Origin: Paramarasmius palmivorus
Lineage: Eukaryota > Basidiomycota > Agaricomycetes > Agaricales > Marasmiaceae
Length of the DNA stretch: 64,000 nucleotides
NCBI GenBank assembly: GCA_037176845.1
Contig: JAYKXP010000156.1
Span: forward strand, 1 to 64,000
Direction: 5' to 3'
Both the position numbers and the translations under genes were made by a program. Below, piece after piece: positions 47,780 through 59,982 of the stretch. The stretch's first letter is position 1. Each line of letters begins with the position of its first letter. The notes beneath the pieces are model-generated. The model did not search any database. It was given only the letters and a program-made list of their open reading frames with translations, and was not told where the DNA came from.

Positions 47780-49765
47780 GTACACCCCGTGAACGCCCAC
47801 TGCTATAGAAAGGAATCAGCGCCTTGAAAATCACCCGCTAGTAAATTCCAAGGCTACTTACCGAACTCTCTGACCGCTCCCCGAGGATCTCCTGATCTCA
47901 ATTCACAACTGCCCAACTCATTGTTCATCCCAGCTGACATCCCAATCCAACACTGGGCCTTGGTATAGTACCTGATACCCAGCTTCCTGATACCCCGATT
48001 CGCCGGCACATCCAACGTTTGGAAGATGGTCTAGATTTGTACAGTACCACTGAAAGGCCACAACTCGACGACAACTTCCGCGGCTAATATCTTGATGCGA
48101 GCAGGGGATCGAAGCCTTAGTTCGAGCATGAGAGACACTCTATATCGAGTTGTAGAAGCTAGCGGGCGTATGAGTGATCGTTGAGGTGCAAGAATGCGAG
48201 AACATACACCACAGAAGGGGTGGAATGTGTTTGTGTTTGTGTTCTTGCTCATGTTCAGGCTTGGATGTAAAGTGTTGGAACCTAGGGAACAGAGTGAGTT
48301 AAAGCTGTACCATGAACTTGGAAGACGTGTTTTCACCTTTAGCACCACAGTGCAAGCTCACGCCTATGTCCTACCTGATACAGTCAGCTAGGGGCCCATT
48401 CTCCGTACAACGCTGAGCCTTGAACAACGAGAAACCGGGATCCAGACCAGCGAAGCACCGGTATAGATTGGGCGTGTTAGTGTCTGCTGCGGGCGTGTAG
48501 AGATCGAATGATCGATACGAAAGCAGAGCTAGGTTCCATGACGATCCATGTAGATACTAGCAAGAGCATGTTCACGGTAGAGGCAGAGAAGTACGGTAGC
48601 TTGACCGCATTCTCGTCCTGTACCGCGGAGCTTGTTGTAATCCATCTAGCTATACTGTGGGCTTAGGTAGAATGGCTCCTTGTTCGTGTTTGGGATCTAG
48701 TGTGCTTAGTGAGTAAACACGCATGAATGAAATATGGGGAAATATGGTTCACCTTCAAAACAAAAGTTGAGCTCACATTCACCTCTGAGCTAGTAGAATG
48801 GGCTTGCGCGCGGATACCCCAGTAGTATTCTTAGCCCAAATATACCCTCAAACCTGCTAGAAGGGACGGAGGCGCTAGCCCATGAACCAGGATTTCAGGA
48901 CGATAGAAGTTTGGAAGTGAGGAGTACCGAAGAGACCGGTTACATCCCTAGCTTCAAGCGTTGAGTGCCGAAGTACGCTGAAGCTTGAGAAACCTGTGAT
49001 ATAAAGTGGTGCCGGCGATTTACTGTCGTTGGGAATGTCGAGCTGGTGGTTGCAACGGCTCAGCGCGCAGCTTTGGGTTGGTGTGGATACCATGAGCAAC
49101 CGAGCCGACTACTTGAACCGATGTCCAAGATGCTTTTCCTCAGTTTCGCGGTCGCCCTGAACCTTGAAATACAAGACGGTAAGATTGGTTGATAGGTGGG
49201 GAATAGGTCAAAGAACGTACCTTTAGTCTTCGAGGTATCGTGTTTGACTCGGTCACTAGCTTCGGGTTTCATGTTGATGGGAGCTCTTCGAGTAGAATCT
49301 GAAGGGGGCACGGTGGTAGGCTGGAGCTACAAGAGTGCGCGCAGCTTGCAAATTTGCTGGCTCAAGATGGTGGTTTCGATATAGAAAGCCGCTTTGAGGC
49401 CAGGTTCTACTACACTGTCCTAGGCTTTGTTGAGGCTATGAGAATGGGAAAATGAACTGAGGCGTCGAAAGCGCACCTTTTCGTAGTTGTTTACCTAGTG
49501 AGGTCTCCGCTTTGAGCACCAAAAGAAGCCAGTAGTCGTAGGCATTAGGTGTAGTTTTCCTGTGAGACAGGCTGAGCGTGTTGCTAGGAATGTAGGGGAA
49601 ATACTACGTACCTGTTACATTAGAGAAAAAGTGTTTGGCGTAAGAGTCCTTGGACTTGGAGGCGTTGGATAGAAAAGAAAAAGAGTCGTGGTGGTCGAGG
49701 TGCAAGCGTGTCCATCGCCGGCGCTTGGCTTTCCTCAAAACGTCCACCTCGTTCAACGCGTTCAT
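47780..49765 (-). pseudogene. M-family relic 6
   Basis: Start MNALNEVDVLRKAKRRRW at 49765, then LHLDHHDSFSFLSNASKSKD and HFFSNVT. A GTACGT donor lies near 49608. Exon 2 (GKTTPNAYDYWLLL) is near 49480-49555. 3' frames at 48875-49311 match relic 1 almost base for base. Confidence 0.5.
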
Positions 49766-49769
49766 CTCT

Positions 49770-51605
49770 GTGGGCCTATAAAGGTATGTTCAGCTATCTG
49801 TGCGTATTGTTCTTGAATCTAACAAACCTTTTTTTAGCAAATCAGCAAAAACGATTTCGAGATGAACCTCAATATAGAATCTTCCAAGGCACGGCTATTG
49901 GTATGTACGCTACTCTCGCTGTTTTCGTCGTCACTCATAGCTCCTCCAAGCCAAGTACAGGCTCCAAAATGCTGTCTAAACCTTCGAAGAGGCATTCCTC
50001 CCCCTCAATAACCCAAAGCCTCTCTATCACCTTCCCAAACGCGCTCCCGACACCACCTCGACCCCATTCCTAGTCACTCCAAGTTACAATCGCTACAGTG
50101 CCATCTACTCAACCTCAACTGCCTTCACTAGGTTGCAGTTACACTGAGCACGCGATATGGACCCTACATAACCCTTTTCTACCTTCCATTCGCAATACAA
50201 CGCGTCCGGTGACATGTACGCTGGCCCTGCATCGTGGTCCTCACGCTGCACGTTTCCCGTTTCCACCTCTCAACACTCAGTAGGACAAACGTCTCCACGA
50301 AACTCCCAGCTTACTTTTTCGTACATGGCCTCTCCTACCGCGACCAGGAACGCTTCCAGTATCAGCGCACACTAACGACACTTCCGCCCACTCATTCCGG
50401 TCATATAGACGAGTTCAACTGTCCCGTATACCCACCAAACCCCAAGGTGCTCGTGATAGTGGCAAGGGGCTTTCAGATGAAACCGTTGCGATGGAAAAAA
50501 CGGCTGAGCTAGGTTCATTGGTACGACCGTATAACAGCCAGAGTGAGACTTTTTTTCTGCTTTTTACATGCATCTTACTGACATTCTATCACCTGTAGCA
50601 GTATCGACGACCACTCAGTGGCTGTATCTCATGTTCAGTCTCTCAATCAACACGACAAACTTCGATACAACGTGCCTGCACCTCCGCGTTCTTCGACACC
50701 CAAACATCTTAGTCTGGCAACAGTACCCCACTCTCCACCCTTATTCCGCCCTTCCCATTCCCTCAGCTTCCTCAGACCCATACCCCAAGCTTGCCATGAG
50801 CTTCGTTAGGGCTCGCTGGTCGTTCTACCAACCGAAGCCTCCTTTTCCCCCTTGTTCGGCTCCGCACCTCTACGCCCCAGCTCTAACTCTTACCCAACCT
50901 TCCTTGACATGCCCACAAAACGAGATCGTTTAGTCGTTTGGGCCAACTTCTTGAAGTAAAGCTGGCAGCTAGCAGCTGGGGGTATCGTTCGAGCACCCAT
51001 CGAACGCCTCGTACACCCAAACACGACACCATCGGAAGGGACGGGGGATGAGGAAGGAATCCGCTTGGTCAGACACGGATCAGGAAAAGGCGTGGAGCAA
51101 GGCTGGGAAGCGCTAGTACTATTCTCGCTGTCTTGGTGGGTACTCTTCTCTTTTTTTCACTTTCATCTGATATTGATGTCGTTTCGTGTACAGTAACAAG
51201 CGATTCGCGAACAACGGTTACCAACGCGAAGCTTTCGCCGCTGCCGTTCTTGAAGATACCCGCTACTTTCCGCATATTACATGCAACTCAGTTGCAATTC
51301 CGAATCCGGATCTGAAATATGCCTTCTTCGCTACCGGAACCGAGGCCTGAAAAATAGGTCTGCGGATGGTCAGTCTATCCCATATCAGGACTTTCATGCT
51401 ATCTATTCAACTACGACGTATCTTCTATGTACACGCAACACCTCCTGGTCGTCTCCAAAATACTATACCTCTACCTAACAACACATTGGCCAGTCTTTCG
51501 GTACACATGTCCAAGAGAGAACTATGACCCTTTGACTGCAGTGAGACCCTTGATACTCGTAGCTTGTAAGTAGCTGATACCAATACTGTATTGATGTCCA
51601 TATGC
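49770..51605 (+). pseudogene. P2-family relic 6
   Basis: Leader with CCTATAAAGGTATGTTC (about 49778), exon QQKRFRDEPQYRIFQGTAIG before GTATGTACGC, then KPSKRHSSPSITQSLSITFP (about 49990-50045), a region around 50568-50933 with RGSLVVLPTEAS-like remains, and more to the inverted repeat at 51612. Broken frames. Confidence 0.45.
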
Positions 51606-51611
51606 AGTAAG

Positions 51612-51635
51612 GTTCCTTCCCAAAATGGAAGGAAC
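51612..51635. terminator. Inverted repeat between convergent relics (copy 3)
   Basis: GTTCCTTCC-CAAAAT-GGAAGGAAC, perfect 9-bp arms; the longest of the three copies. Confidence 0.35.
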
Positions 51636-51639
51636 CCGA

Positions 51640-52773
51640 GAACAGGTAAATGATAAATCTGTGCCTTGGGGCGTACTTCGCTCTGCAACAAAATCAGCAT
51701 CTTGACAATAACCAGCCTGTATATCTCAATGAAACTTACCCAGCGCTTTGACTGCTCCTCTCGAGGATCTTTCATGTCTCATTCTCAAGCCTCAACCAAC
51801 CTCGCGAGTCACTACCAACTAAACCAACGACCCATCCGAGCGTTGGTATATTACCCAAACCTTGGCTGCCCGATACCCCGAGATTGCCTTTGCGTCCAAG
51901 GTTGGAGAATTGTCAATTGCAAGACTTCTACATAGAAGCTTGCGAACGGATGGTTGAAATGCGGGGAATGCGAGAATATTCACCGCAGAGTGTTCTCGTA
52001 TCCGTGTAGGCATTTGGGTTTGACATGTGTTGGGATCTAGGCTATGGCGGAGTGAGTAAAAGTCGTGCATATGGAAGAACTTAGGACGGTGCTCACGTTG
52101 TTCAAGACCTATGTAGATCCTAGCGGACAGTATCCAGTGGGAGTCCATTCTCCGTGAAACGTCGGGTTTGCGTAACGACGAACCCAGAACAGGAATATCG
52201 AAGCATTGGTAGTACTGGTGTCGGCCAGGCGCGTGCGGAGACTCGGTCATTAAGTATCGATTAATCTTGATTCCCTGGCTTAACGGCTCTTCTGACGGTA
52301 GTAGAGGCAGGGTAGGGAGGGGTATATCAGGCAGGAGGCACGTTAAAGCTGGAGCTACGAGAGTGTTCGTGTAGATTGTGTCGGTTGTAGTTCTGGGAAG
52401 GGCATGTTGAGCTTCAAGGGTATGCTCTATAGCTAGGCGGAGTTAAGGTTATGGGAACGGGAAATGTGCTGAAGTATTTACCTTCTCGTAGTCAATCGTC
52501 CAGTAAAATCCCTACTGTGGGCAACAAAAGTAGTCGGATTGTAGAGGCCGGCGGGCATAACGCGTAGTTTTGTTCTGAGAGATAGGTTTAGAGAGGTCCC
52601 AGGGATGTAGGTCGAAAAACACGTACCTATTGCAACATCGGAAAGAATTTGAGCATCTCCAATCGAGATCTTTGGAGGTGCAGTCGAAGGGTGAGGAAAG
52701 ACGTTGTGGTCAAAGGCGGAAGAGTGTTTGCCGCCGGCACTTGACCTCTCTCCAAAACAATCATGTCGTTCAT
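51640..52773 (-). pseudogene. M-family relic 7
   Basis: Start MNDMIVLERGQVPAANTLPP at 52773, donor GTACGT near 52626, exon 2 near 52490-52590, and a 3' frame (51819-52250) reading PVLGSSLRKPDVSRRMDSHW and FYSLRHSLDPNTCQTQMPTR. Sister of relic 2. Confidence 0.45.
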
Positions 52774-52779
52774 CTTTTC

Positions 52780-54300
52780 GCAGTCCTATAGCGGTACGCT
52801 CAACCGCTTTCCGTGCACCGTATTGGGATCTAACATATCTTTAAGTAGCTTAACCTCAATATTGAACCGGTCAAGGCGTCGATCGACTATCTGGACTTTG
52901 GTATGTACACTAATCTCAGCCTACAGTTTTCATCGGGGCTCATGGGACCTTCTCTTATGCATGTACTACAGCCTAATTCCTATCTCTCATGGAATTAGCC
53001 ATGCAGCCCTCCTGGTCTTACAAGTAACCCCCATATACGCTGCCTCTGGAAATTGTTGGCCTCAACGCACTCTCGCCAACCCGAACCTGTTCAAACCAGT
53101 CTTTTTCAACCAGCCTATTTCATCAAGCTCCTGCTGGTTTTGGTGGTGATAGGTTCGGATACGGGCATGGTAGAAACGACTTCAACATGAGATTGTTGGT
53201 TCTGCTATGTAACGTCCAGGGTAAGCGTTCGTTATTCTTTAGCCCTCCAGCACGGTTTGTTTATACCTATCCACAGTGGTGTCTTTCAGAAGCCTGGCTT
53301 GAGCCTTTCAGTCAAAACCGTGGACTCGGAACTTCTTCCAGCACTCAACACATCTATAACCCCATCAACGATTCAATACCTGACTCAAGTTGATTCAAGG
53401 ATATCTATGGCCAGCTCTCCGCCATCCTATGCTCCAAATCATTATCTGACATCGACATTCCAATCAGTCTTGGGTTCGGAATCTCAGCGGCCGTCCTATT
53501 GATACCACTGTGGACATAGGCAATGTCTTGAGCGCAGGGAAAGACAATGCCGTCAAACTACGACTCGTGAAGGAGAGATTGATTGGCGGATGCTATGCGT
53601 TGGTTTTTGGTTTTCGGCGTTGGCGTTCGCATGGACGAGAGGCTTGCAACCTCTGCAGCTGGGAATGTGTAGACCTGCGACCTGGCTTCCTCGCGGCTAC
53701 ATATTGTAGACTTCTAGACGGTTGATCCCTCGAGGATTTTCTATTCAATGACAAGGTTAGTATGCCCGAGCGTTCTCAGCGTCTTTTGCTGACATTCATG
53801 TTCAGCACGACACGATATTTTTCTCGAATGGGTAATGGGACGAGCTTCCGAGAGCGTGAAGACGTGGGCATTAGTATGTTGGGATCTTTTACTCTTCTCT
53901 TCAGCAACTGACGCTTACAGTTACTCTAGATATCACTGCTATCGGCTCCAGCCTACATTGGCGCGGAAGGCGTCGAAGCACCTGCGTATTCAGTTGCTGG
54001 TGAGAGCCAAAGCACATTCTCTCAAGGGAAGCTATAAGGGGATCGCATATACGTCAACGCGGATGTCTTGGGTAAGGTGTCTTAGGCTCACTTCGTGGTG
54101 AATATCCCAGACTCAAGCGGCTTATTTTCGTGTTTCCAGCTTCGGCAAGAACGAGGTTCCGTCAGTCTGAAGACTGTGTGTCATTCGAGAGATGCGAGTA
54201 ACATCCTAGGACGTGTAGATCCCAGGACAACGCATCACCGAGATGTCGTCTGGACAGGACAGCAGCTTTTACCTAGGTCCCAGCACGCCTACAATCTAGC
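52780..54300 (+). pseudogene. P2-family relic 7
   Basis: Leader donor GTACGCTC (about 52793), exon ending YLDFG before GTATGTACAC (about 52903), then frames at 53187-53502 and 53835-54101 that match relic 2 closely. Similarity to U1 fades after about 54150. Confidence 0.45.
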
Positions 54301-55690
54301 AAAATGACAACAATGTCCTTCACCTCCTTTGTGGTATCGTGTTCAGTCTTTTGAGGACGGCGTATCGGGTGCAGGTGGTGAAGAGTATGCTGAAGGTTAG
54401 AAAGAACCTCTAGGATGGCGTCGAACTTCGTAGCTGGTAGCGATTCGTTGATGTTAGCGAGTCGATATCCTTGCTGGTATGTCTTGAATCTACACATACT
54501 TAGCGCTTCGCCTCACTGATACTTATGTTCAGAACTAGGTTACTCTCTGATTCAATAAGGCGCCGGCGCCGCACCTATTAATGAATGTGTTGATGGTTCA
54601 AGCTCCAGGGCTTGGCTATGAGGCTAAGCAGAGGTGAATGTCCACAAGAAGAGCCGAAGGTGTGCAAGCTTTCAACACGGTTACTGGTACATCCGCTCTT
54701 CTCGTTGAGAAAGGAGGAAGCTTGGCAGGGGGGTTGAGATAGAGATATGCATAGGTCAGTCCGTCTGTATTTCTCGCTGTATTTCTCTGGTCACTAACGT
54801 TTGCCGCTGTCGCCTCAGGTCCAAGTACCACTAAAAGGAAGCCCGAACCGGAAGATAGAGACGAAGGACAATACATGTTCAATGCCGATTGCTACTCATC
54901 GCACGCTATACCGAATTCAACCAGAGGCAATCGGGCATAGTACATAATCGGTCCATTGAAGAAGCGCGTCAAACTTGCTTCAACAGACTTCCTTGTTGTC
55001 TGGTTCTCGGAAACGAATAGCCAGAGCATGTCTCGCTCAAAGTTGACAACGAGACGTTCGGTGAGTTTTTGTTGTATCCTCAGTATCAGTAGCGCCGGCT
55101 CATGCTGTCGTTCTCTTGACAGCTATATCAGAACCCAGGCGGAAGAGCATGGTGTTTGGTTTGGCTCTATCTTGAGAGCCTGCCCTGCAAGACCAATCTG
55201 TCCTACAGCTATCTTAGGCTTTGCTACTCGATACGGTGAAACCGGCTCCCCGCGCCCGAGACCCAATGGCAAGATGGACAGGCTTGATGAGGTTGAGAGG
55301 TTATATCAGATCGGAATGCATGGGTACGTTGGGCTTCGTCTTGAGTATTTCAGACTCGGAGTCTGACTAACGTTCGTGTAGCTTGCAGGTATACCCAAAG
55401 ATACGGATGATGATGTTTCGTTTGTTGGGTACGTCGGACGAGAAGAGGGATTGGTCGCTATATAGGAGACCTAGCGTATTGCTCGAGAACCAGCTATTGT
55501 ACATATGGACTCATGATGCTACCGCTATCCTGACTTTTGTATGCTTGCGTGTCTCGAGCAGTGACTGCTCGAGACACGCCGAATGATTCTTCCGGCGCTG
55601 GAAAGACAATGAGGTCAGGTATAGAAATCGAGACATTTACGCGAAGGACACACCTTTTGAATACGTTGTGTCGTTTGTGTTTTACTTTGA
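54300..55690. other. Unassigned interval, probably a decayed gene
   Basis: Not part of the obvious repeat pairs. Both strands have 80-140-codon ORFs, for example plus 54956-55366 (KKRVKLASTDFLVVWFSETN, FATRYGETGSPRPRPNGKMD) and minus 54616-54882, but no frame continues and no domain was recognised. GGCGCCGGCGCC near 54561 is a short perfect palindrome. Confidence 0.3.
55547..55579. repeat. Perfect long palindrome
   Basis: GCGTGTCTCGAGCAGT, one G, then its exact reverse complement. The 16-bp arms form a strong hairpin. It has no counterpart in the other array blocks that I could find. Confidence 0.95.
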
Positions 55691-55870
55691 GGGAAGGATC
55701 AAACACACTGCTAGGAATGTAGAAATGTGTAGACGTACCTAAGTTTTGAATGGGAGGCTAGAGCTCTTTGAGGAAAGGTGTCATAGTGGTCAACGCGTAA
55801 AGCCCTCGCCGCGGCGCTTGGCTTTCTCTCAAACTATCACCTCCTTCAACGCGTTCAGGTATGTTCATCT
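55690..55870 (-). pseudogene. M-family relic 8, start codon lost
   Basis: Matches the M first exon (read leftwards: NALKEVIV, then a basic GC-rich box at about 55800). The position of the ATG reads CTG/GAAC because the CAT of other copies is CAG. A GTACGT-type donor lies near 55735 (ACGTACCTAAGTTTT). Confidence 0.4.
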
Positions 55871-58300
55871 CATCCATACTCACCTTTTTCATTCTCATAC
55901 CACCCAATAGCTCAACAAAATCGACTTCAATCACCACCGGAGGCGTTACAAGATTTTTGGTCGTTGGTATGTACGCTACCCTTTAGTCTATGTTTTCCGT
56001 CGTCGCTCATTGCTCCTTCCACGCAAGCACACGTACCCTGTTCATTCTACAGTTTCCATCAAGACTCATTCAATCCTCTTGTACGCAAATAGATCACACC
56101 TAAATTTTCAAAGATGGACTCTACTCTAGACGTATCGTTATCCGAGCATTCCCTTCCCAAACACATTCCTCGACACGACCTAACCTCAACCTTCCCCAAA
56201 TGCTACGGTACAAGCCCAAGTCTCCGCTAACAAGGTCCACCGGCAAATCACCGCTATCTAAGACTTTCAGCGGCTTTCCGAACAAGCACGAGCCTACGTT
56301 TTTCACCACCCAGTCATGCTCAGCTGCGTTTTCACCCCTGCACCGGATGACCCCCAGCCCGAATACTGCAGGCACTACGCCCCACTCCCACCCTTCGCGA
56401 ATCGACCGTGCAGTTTCCTCCGCACCATACCGTCCTTTCCCAAGCACCGTTCATCGTATACTAAGTCTCGCCGCGTTGGGAATCGTTGATTTCCTTGATA
56501 GCAACACACCCCCTCACACACCCCATCTTCGCTCGCGTATTCCACCGCGAAAGGTCGCAAAAGAGCTTGCTGTGGATCGTATGGTGGTCACAGGCTCAGT
56601 TCAGAAGATTGTTGTGGTCGAAACGGCGATCAAGGTTCTACTAGGGTCAGTACTGCCATGTCTTTTTTTACAGCGATGACCGCATGTTTGCGGAATCGCA
56701 AAATTTTTCAACTTGCGTTTTGAGTCATGACATCACCGTTTTTCGGACGGTCACCGGAGTTCCCCCGGGCGCTTATGGCACAGCGCTCATGAATCCTCCC
56801 TACCCACCTCATAAACTTGAAAGAGAAATATCTAGTAGTCACCATAAAATTGCTGTAGAATAAATTTAATCAATAGGCTATGTCTAGGTACTCTTCTCTA
56901 GATATACAGCCCATTATCTCTCACAATCATGGTTTCAGGCAAGAGATTCAGCCTTTGTCAGCTAAGAGGGTATGCTCAGACTAAATCACCCCAGAAATTA
57001 GGGCATGACTACAGGGATTTATATCCTGTATATAGTGGCTTCTTTTCCTCATAGCATCGCTGTATAATACTTAGTTGTACCCATGTATATGAGGTACAAA
57101 TGATTTTTAGCGCCTGTCAGTATTTTTAGCGCTCCGGAGAGGAGTTCGGCATCCAGGCGCAAAAGGTGATGTAATCAGGCACAAGACCTTTCAACAATTT
57201 TGCGATTCCGCAAAGATAAGAAAAGCGCTGTAACGTTATTTACTGATACCTATCTCTCAATAGGGTGTTAATCACAATGTTGTAGAGACTTTTTTAGTCA
57301 GAGCAGCATGTCCTGAACTTCTTACTTCAACCAGCGCGCCCAGTACCACCTCGTCGTCGGTTCAATACCGAAATTGGTCCCAGGATATCTCAGGATATCT
57401 GCAGCCAACTCTTCGCCCATATGCTGATCCACGATCCGCTCTTCCCCATCCCATTCTTCAGAACCTGTCCTCAAGCTCCGATCTCAGGCTTCCTTGGGTT
57501 TGGAATGTTCAGTGGTCGTTTTACCGACGCTGTTATGGGTATGGGCGATGTCTGGGGCTCGGGGAAAAAGGTATCGCAAGTTGTCGTCGATGGATTTGGG
57601 CTGGAAGTGTGCCAGATGCTAGCTGTTGGGGGTTTACATGCATGAGAGTGTGGTCATCAACGTGTAAAACCGGCATTCTTTTCGGTTTCGGATTCCTCGC
57701 GGCTGTTGCGGTTCCTTGGGCTATTGAAACAATGGTACATCCTAATTGTTCTCGCGGCTTTTCGTCTGCTGATGGTCATGTTTAGTTCAATGCGATACTA
57801 ATCTCGAAGAATGTGTACTTGTTTGAATGGGTCATGGGTCGAGCTTCCGAGGGGTCGACGAAGACACGCGGAACGGTACGTCTGTAATGCTTCTTCTTCA
57901 GACTTGAGTTACTGACGCTGCTGGACACTAGCTGGGGCAGCTGTTGGGCCTGACCCTCATCGACATGAGGAGTTTCCTTGCATGGATAGGCAGGCGGTCA
58001 GCGGTAAGGGAAAGGAGATACTTCGAAGAACAAGGAAACTAGCAACCTACGCAGATGTTGGCAACGAGCATCTTTCGGGGGAGATATTCTGGCCTCGTTC
58101 CGCGGTGAATATCCGCTAGACTGGGCTCTTTGCTCGCGAGAGCTTTGAGAGGAACGCGAATCGGAGACCAAGTGCGGCTCAAGGAAGTTCGGTGAGTTCT
58201 GACCTTGCGCTTTCCTTGTTTGTGTGACAGCAACCGATACTTGTTCTCTCAATGATAGGTTCAAGTTCCCTGGGGCAGAAGAATCTCACATTAGATTCAG
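55870..58300 (+). pseudogene. P2-family relic 8, carrying a transposon insertion
   Basis: Leader donor GTATGTTC (about 55858), exon LNKIDFNHHRRRYKIFGR before GTATGTACGC (about 55968), a long open piece at 56200-56679, then the 560-bp element, then 57421-57645 (MFSGRFTDAVMGMGDVWGSG) and the hydrophobic ILFGFGFLAAVAVPWAIETM (about 57668-57730). It aligns with relic 5, with offset 11.6 kb before the element and 12.2 kb after it. Confidence 0.45.
56671..57230. mobile_element. Non-autonomous DNA element (MITE-like), 560 bp, TA-flanked
   Basis: The left end CAGCG and right end CGCTG are flanked by TA on both sides (56669-56670, 57231-57232). Sixteen bases in, both ends carry TTTGCGGAATCGCAAAATT, continuing with a few mismatches to about 25 bp. 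The interior is AT-rich with no coding frame. Comparison with the parallel P2 relic at 44.9-45.1 kb shows that the DNA is extra here. TA duplication suggests the Tc1/mariner-pogo group. Confidence 0.78.
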
Positions 58301-59424
58301 TTTTATCTTGCGAATGCTGTCTTGGGATACGGCGACAAAGAAGGTAGAAAAACAAGGCTAGAGTGTCTCGGAACGGCCTATGGCGGATTAGTGTGGTACG
58401 TTCAGTTCCACCTCACATGGGCTTCTTGATTCTAACTCTTTCATCATCAGATTATCGGAGCGTTCGCGGCATGACAGACGCAACCATCTCAGAAGGTGCT
58501 CGTCGTATTGGCTGTACAAAATAGTATCCACGTCTGGGTGTACGACACCAATTCTATGAATCGAAGCTTTGAAGCTTTTCCATATCCCCCGCATTGATCT
58601 AGTTTCCCGACCCTGCAAAATGAAACGGTTAAGCTTGGCGTAGCTTGCCAGATCCTTAACACGAATGCGCACCTTTGTTCGTGGAGGTACAGCCCAGTGT
58701 TGACCCGGAGATGACCCAAATGGATGCCTAAAATCCCAAGCTTCGAGGATGGGAGTCGTGATACCGATTTAGTTACAGAGTCTGAATTCTTCTGAGCTGA
58801 CTTATGGGCCCTAGAAAACACATGTGGAAATGAAGCATTGAAATCGCGTCTTGAGCTGCCGCGAGAGCTCAGGCGTGTAGTTTTGTTCTGAAAAGTTGGT
58901 CAAGTGTGTTGCTGATATCGAATGTGGAATATACACTTATCTTGACATTGAATTATGCATGGGTATTGGGAGAACGGTAGTGTGAGCTTCGGAGAAAGTG
59001 ACGGAAGTTGCCGCATCTCACCTTGACCTCTTTCCATTCGGTTCCTCTTCCTTCTTCAACTTCTGGTCGTCCTCCAAGCAGTCTCGTCGACATTTCTTTA
59101 TACAAGATTTTCCGAATGAACCCCAAAGCTCATCGCAACCTGAACCTTCAGAGTTTCGAAACATAGGTCAAAAGCAATCCGATACCCATATCTTACGCGT
59201 TGGTCAAACCTACACTTCTCGTTGCGACAAGCTGGGGACCGGCATTATGTCCAGACCTCTAGAACGATACTCCAGTGCTTTTCACCTTTGGTTTTCGGTG
59301 ATTCTCCCGGTCAGGATTGTCGTTCCATTCGACAAATTTCGCAGACCGTATTTGTTGGGAACACTGGCAGGGATAAAAGCTCGAATACAGGCTTTGGGCT
59401 TCCCGTGATGTGCTGAAGAGTAAC
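58300..59424. other. Interval without a recognised gene
   Basis: Short ORFs only. A minus-strand frame at 58388-58821 and a plus frame at 58998-59408 (SSFFNFWSSSKQSRRHFF) are open without a recognisable domain. It may hold worn P2/M material. Confidence 0.3.
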
Positions 59425-59982
59425 TAATCTATATCATGTTCAGGTGAGTACTTTCGTAGTCCTGTTTCTTTCCAAATCAGAATGTTTTGCTGACCTTGTG
59501 TCGTCAACAGCGACCGATCTAATACAGACCCTGGTTCTCCTACAAGCTTCTGCTGGGCACCTATAAGCCAGCTTCACACTTTCTTTCCGTCCGTTTTGGG
59601 CTCTTGTACATCATGATCCGGTGTCTGCACCTACCTCATCTGGCCCTTGCTGGGATTTTGAAGCTTCAAGTTTCTGCAACATCACGCGAAACATTGAACA
59701 GAGCAAGCCCAAGATCGTTGATTGGCCTTTCCTTCACCTGGCACCCCAAGACACTCAGACCCTAAACATACATCGCACGGCGCTCTTTCGAAGCCGTCCC
59801 ATGTTATCGACAAGCGCTGTGAATGTCATTTTTCCTGTTCACGGCATGACTCACAGCAATACAATCGATATCGATATCATTCCATTCTCGCGCTCAACGT
59901 CCAACTGCTGTGTGGGAACAGCTTTTGGGCGAACGTGCGTTTTACACGCGCACATCTTGACCCTTAACCACCACCATTGTCC
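59425..59982. other. Conserved upstream region of P1b
   Basis: Matches 40360-40966 throughout: GTCGTCAACAG at 59502-59512, WPFLHLAPQDTQTLN near 59722, RSRPMLSTSAVNVIF, and the CACACCTTGACC-like stretch just before the ATG. It probably contains the promoter and leader. Confidence 0.5.

Larger units (their letters stand above)
46400..54150. repeat. Array block U3 (copy of 19.6-27.3 kb)
   Basis: See block U1. Module order and spacing are the same. The segments 48820-49300 and 52763-54100 are particularly close to 21975-22450 and 25890-27230. Confidence 0.8.

Noticed and set aside
19600..54150. U1 and U3 as long terminal repeats of a giant retroelement
   Set aside because: No reverse transcriptase, integrase or primer-binding site between them, and they contain intron-bearing gene relics; segmental duplication fits better.
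54616..54882. Minus-strand 88-codon ORF
   Set aside because: No start context, no homology recognised and no neighbouring exon; likely chance in decayed DNA.
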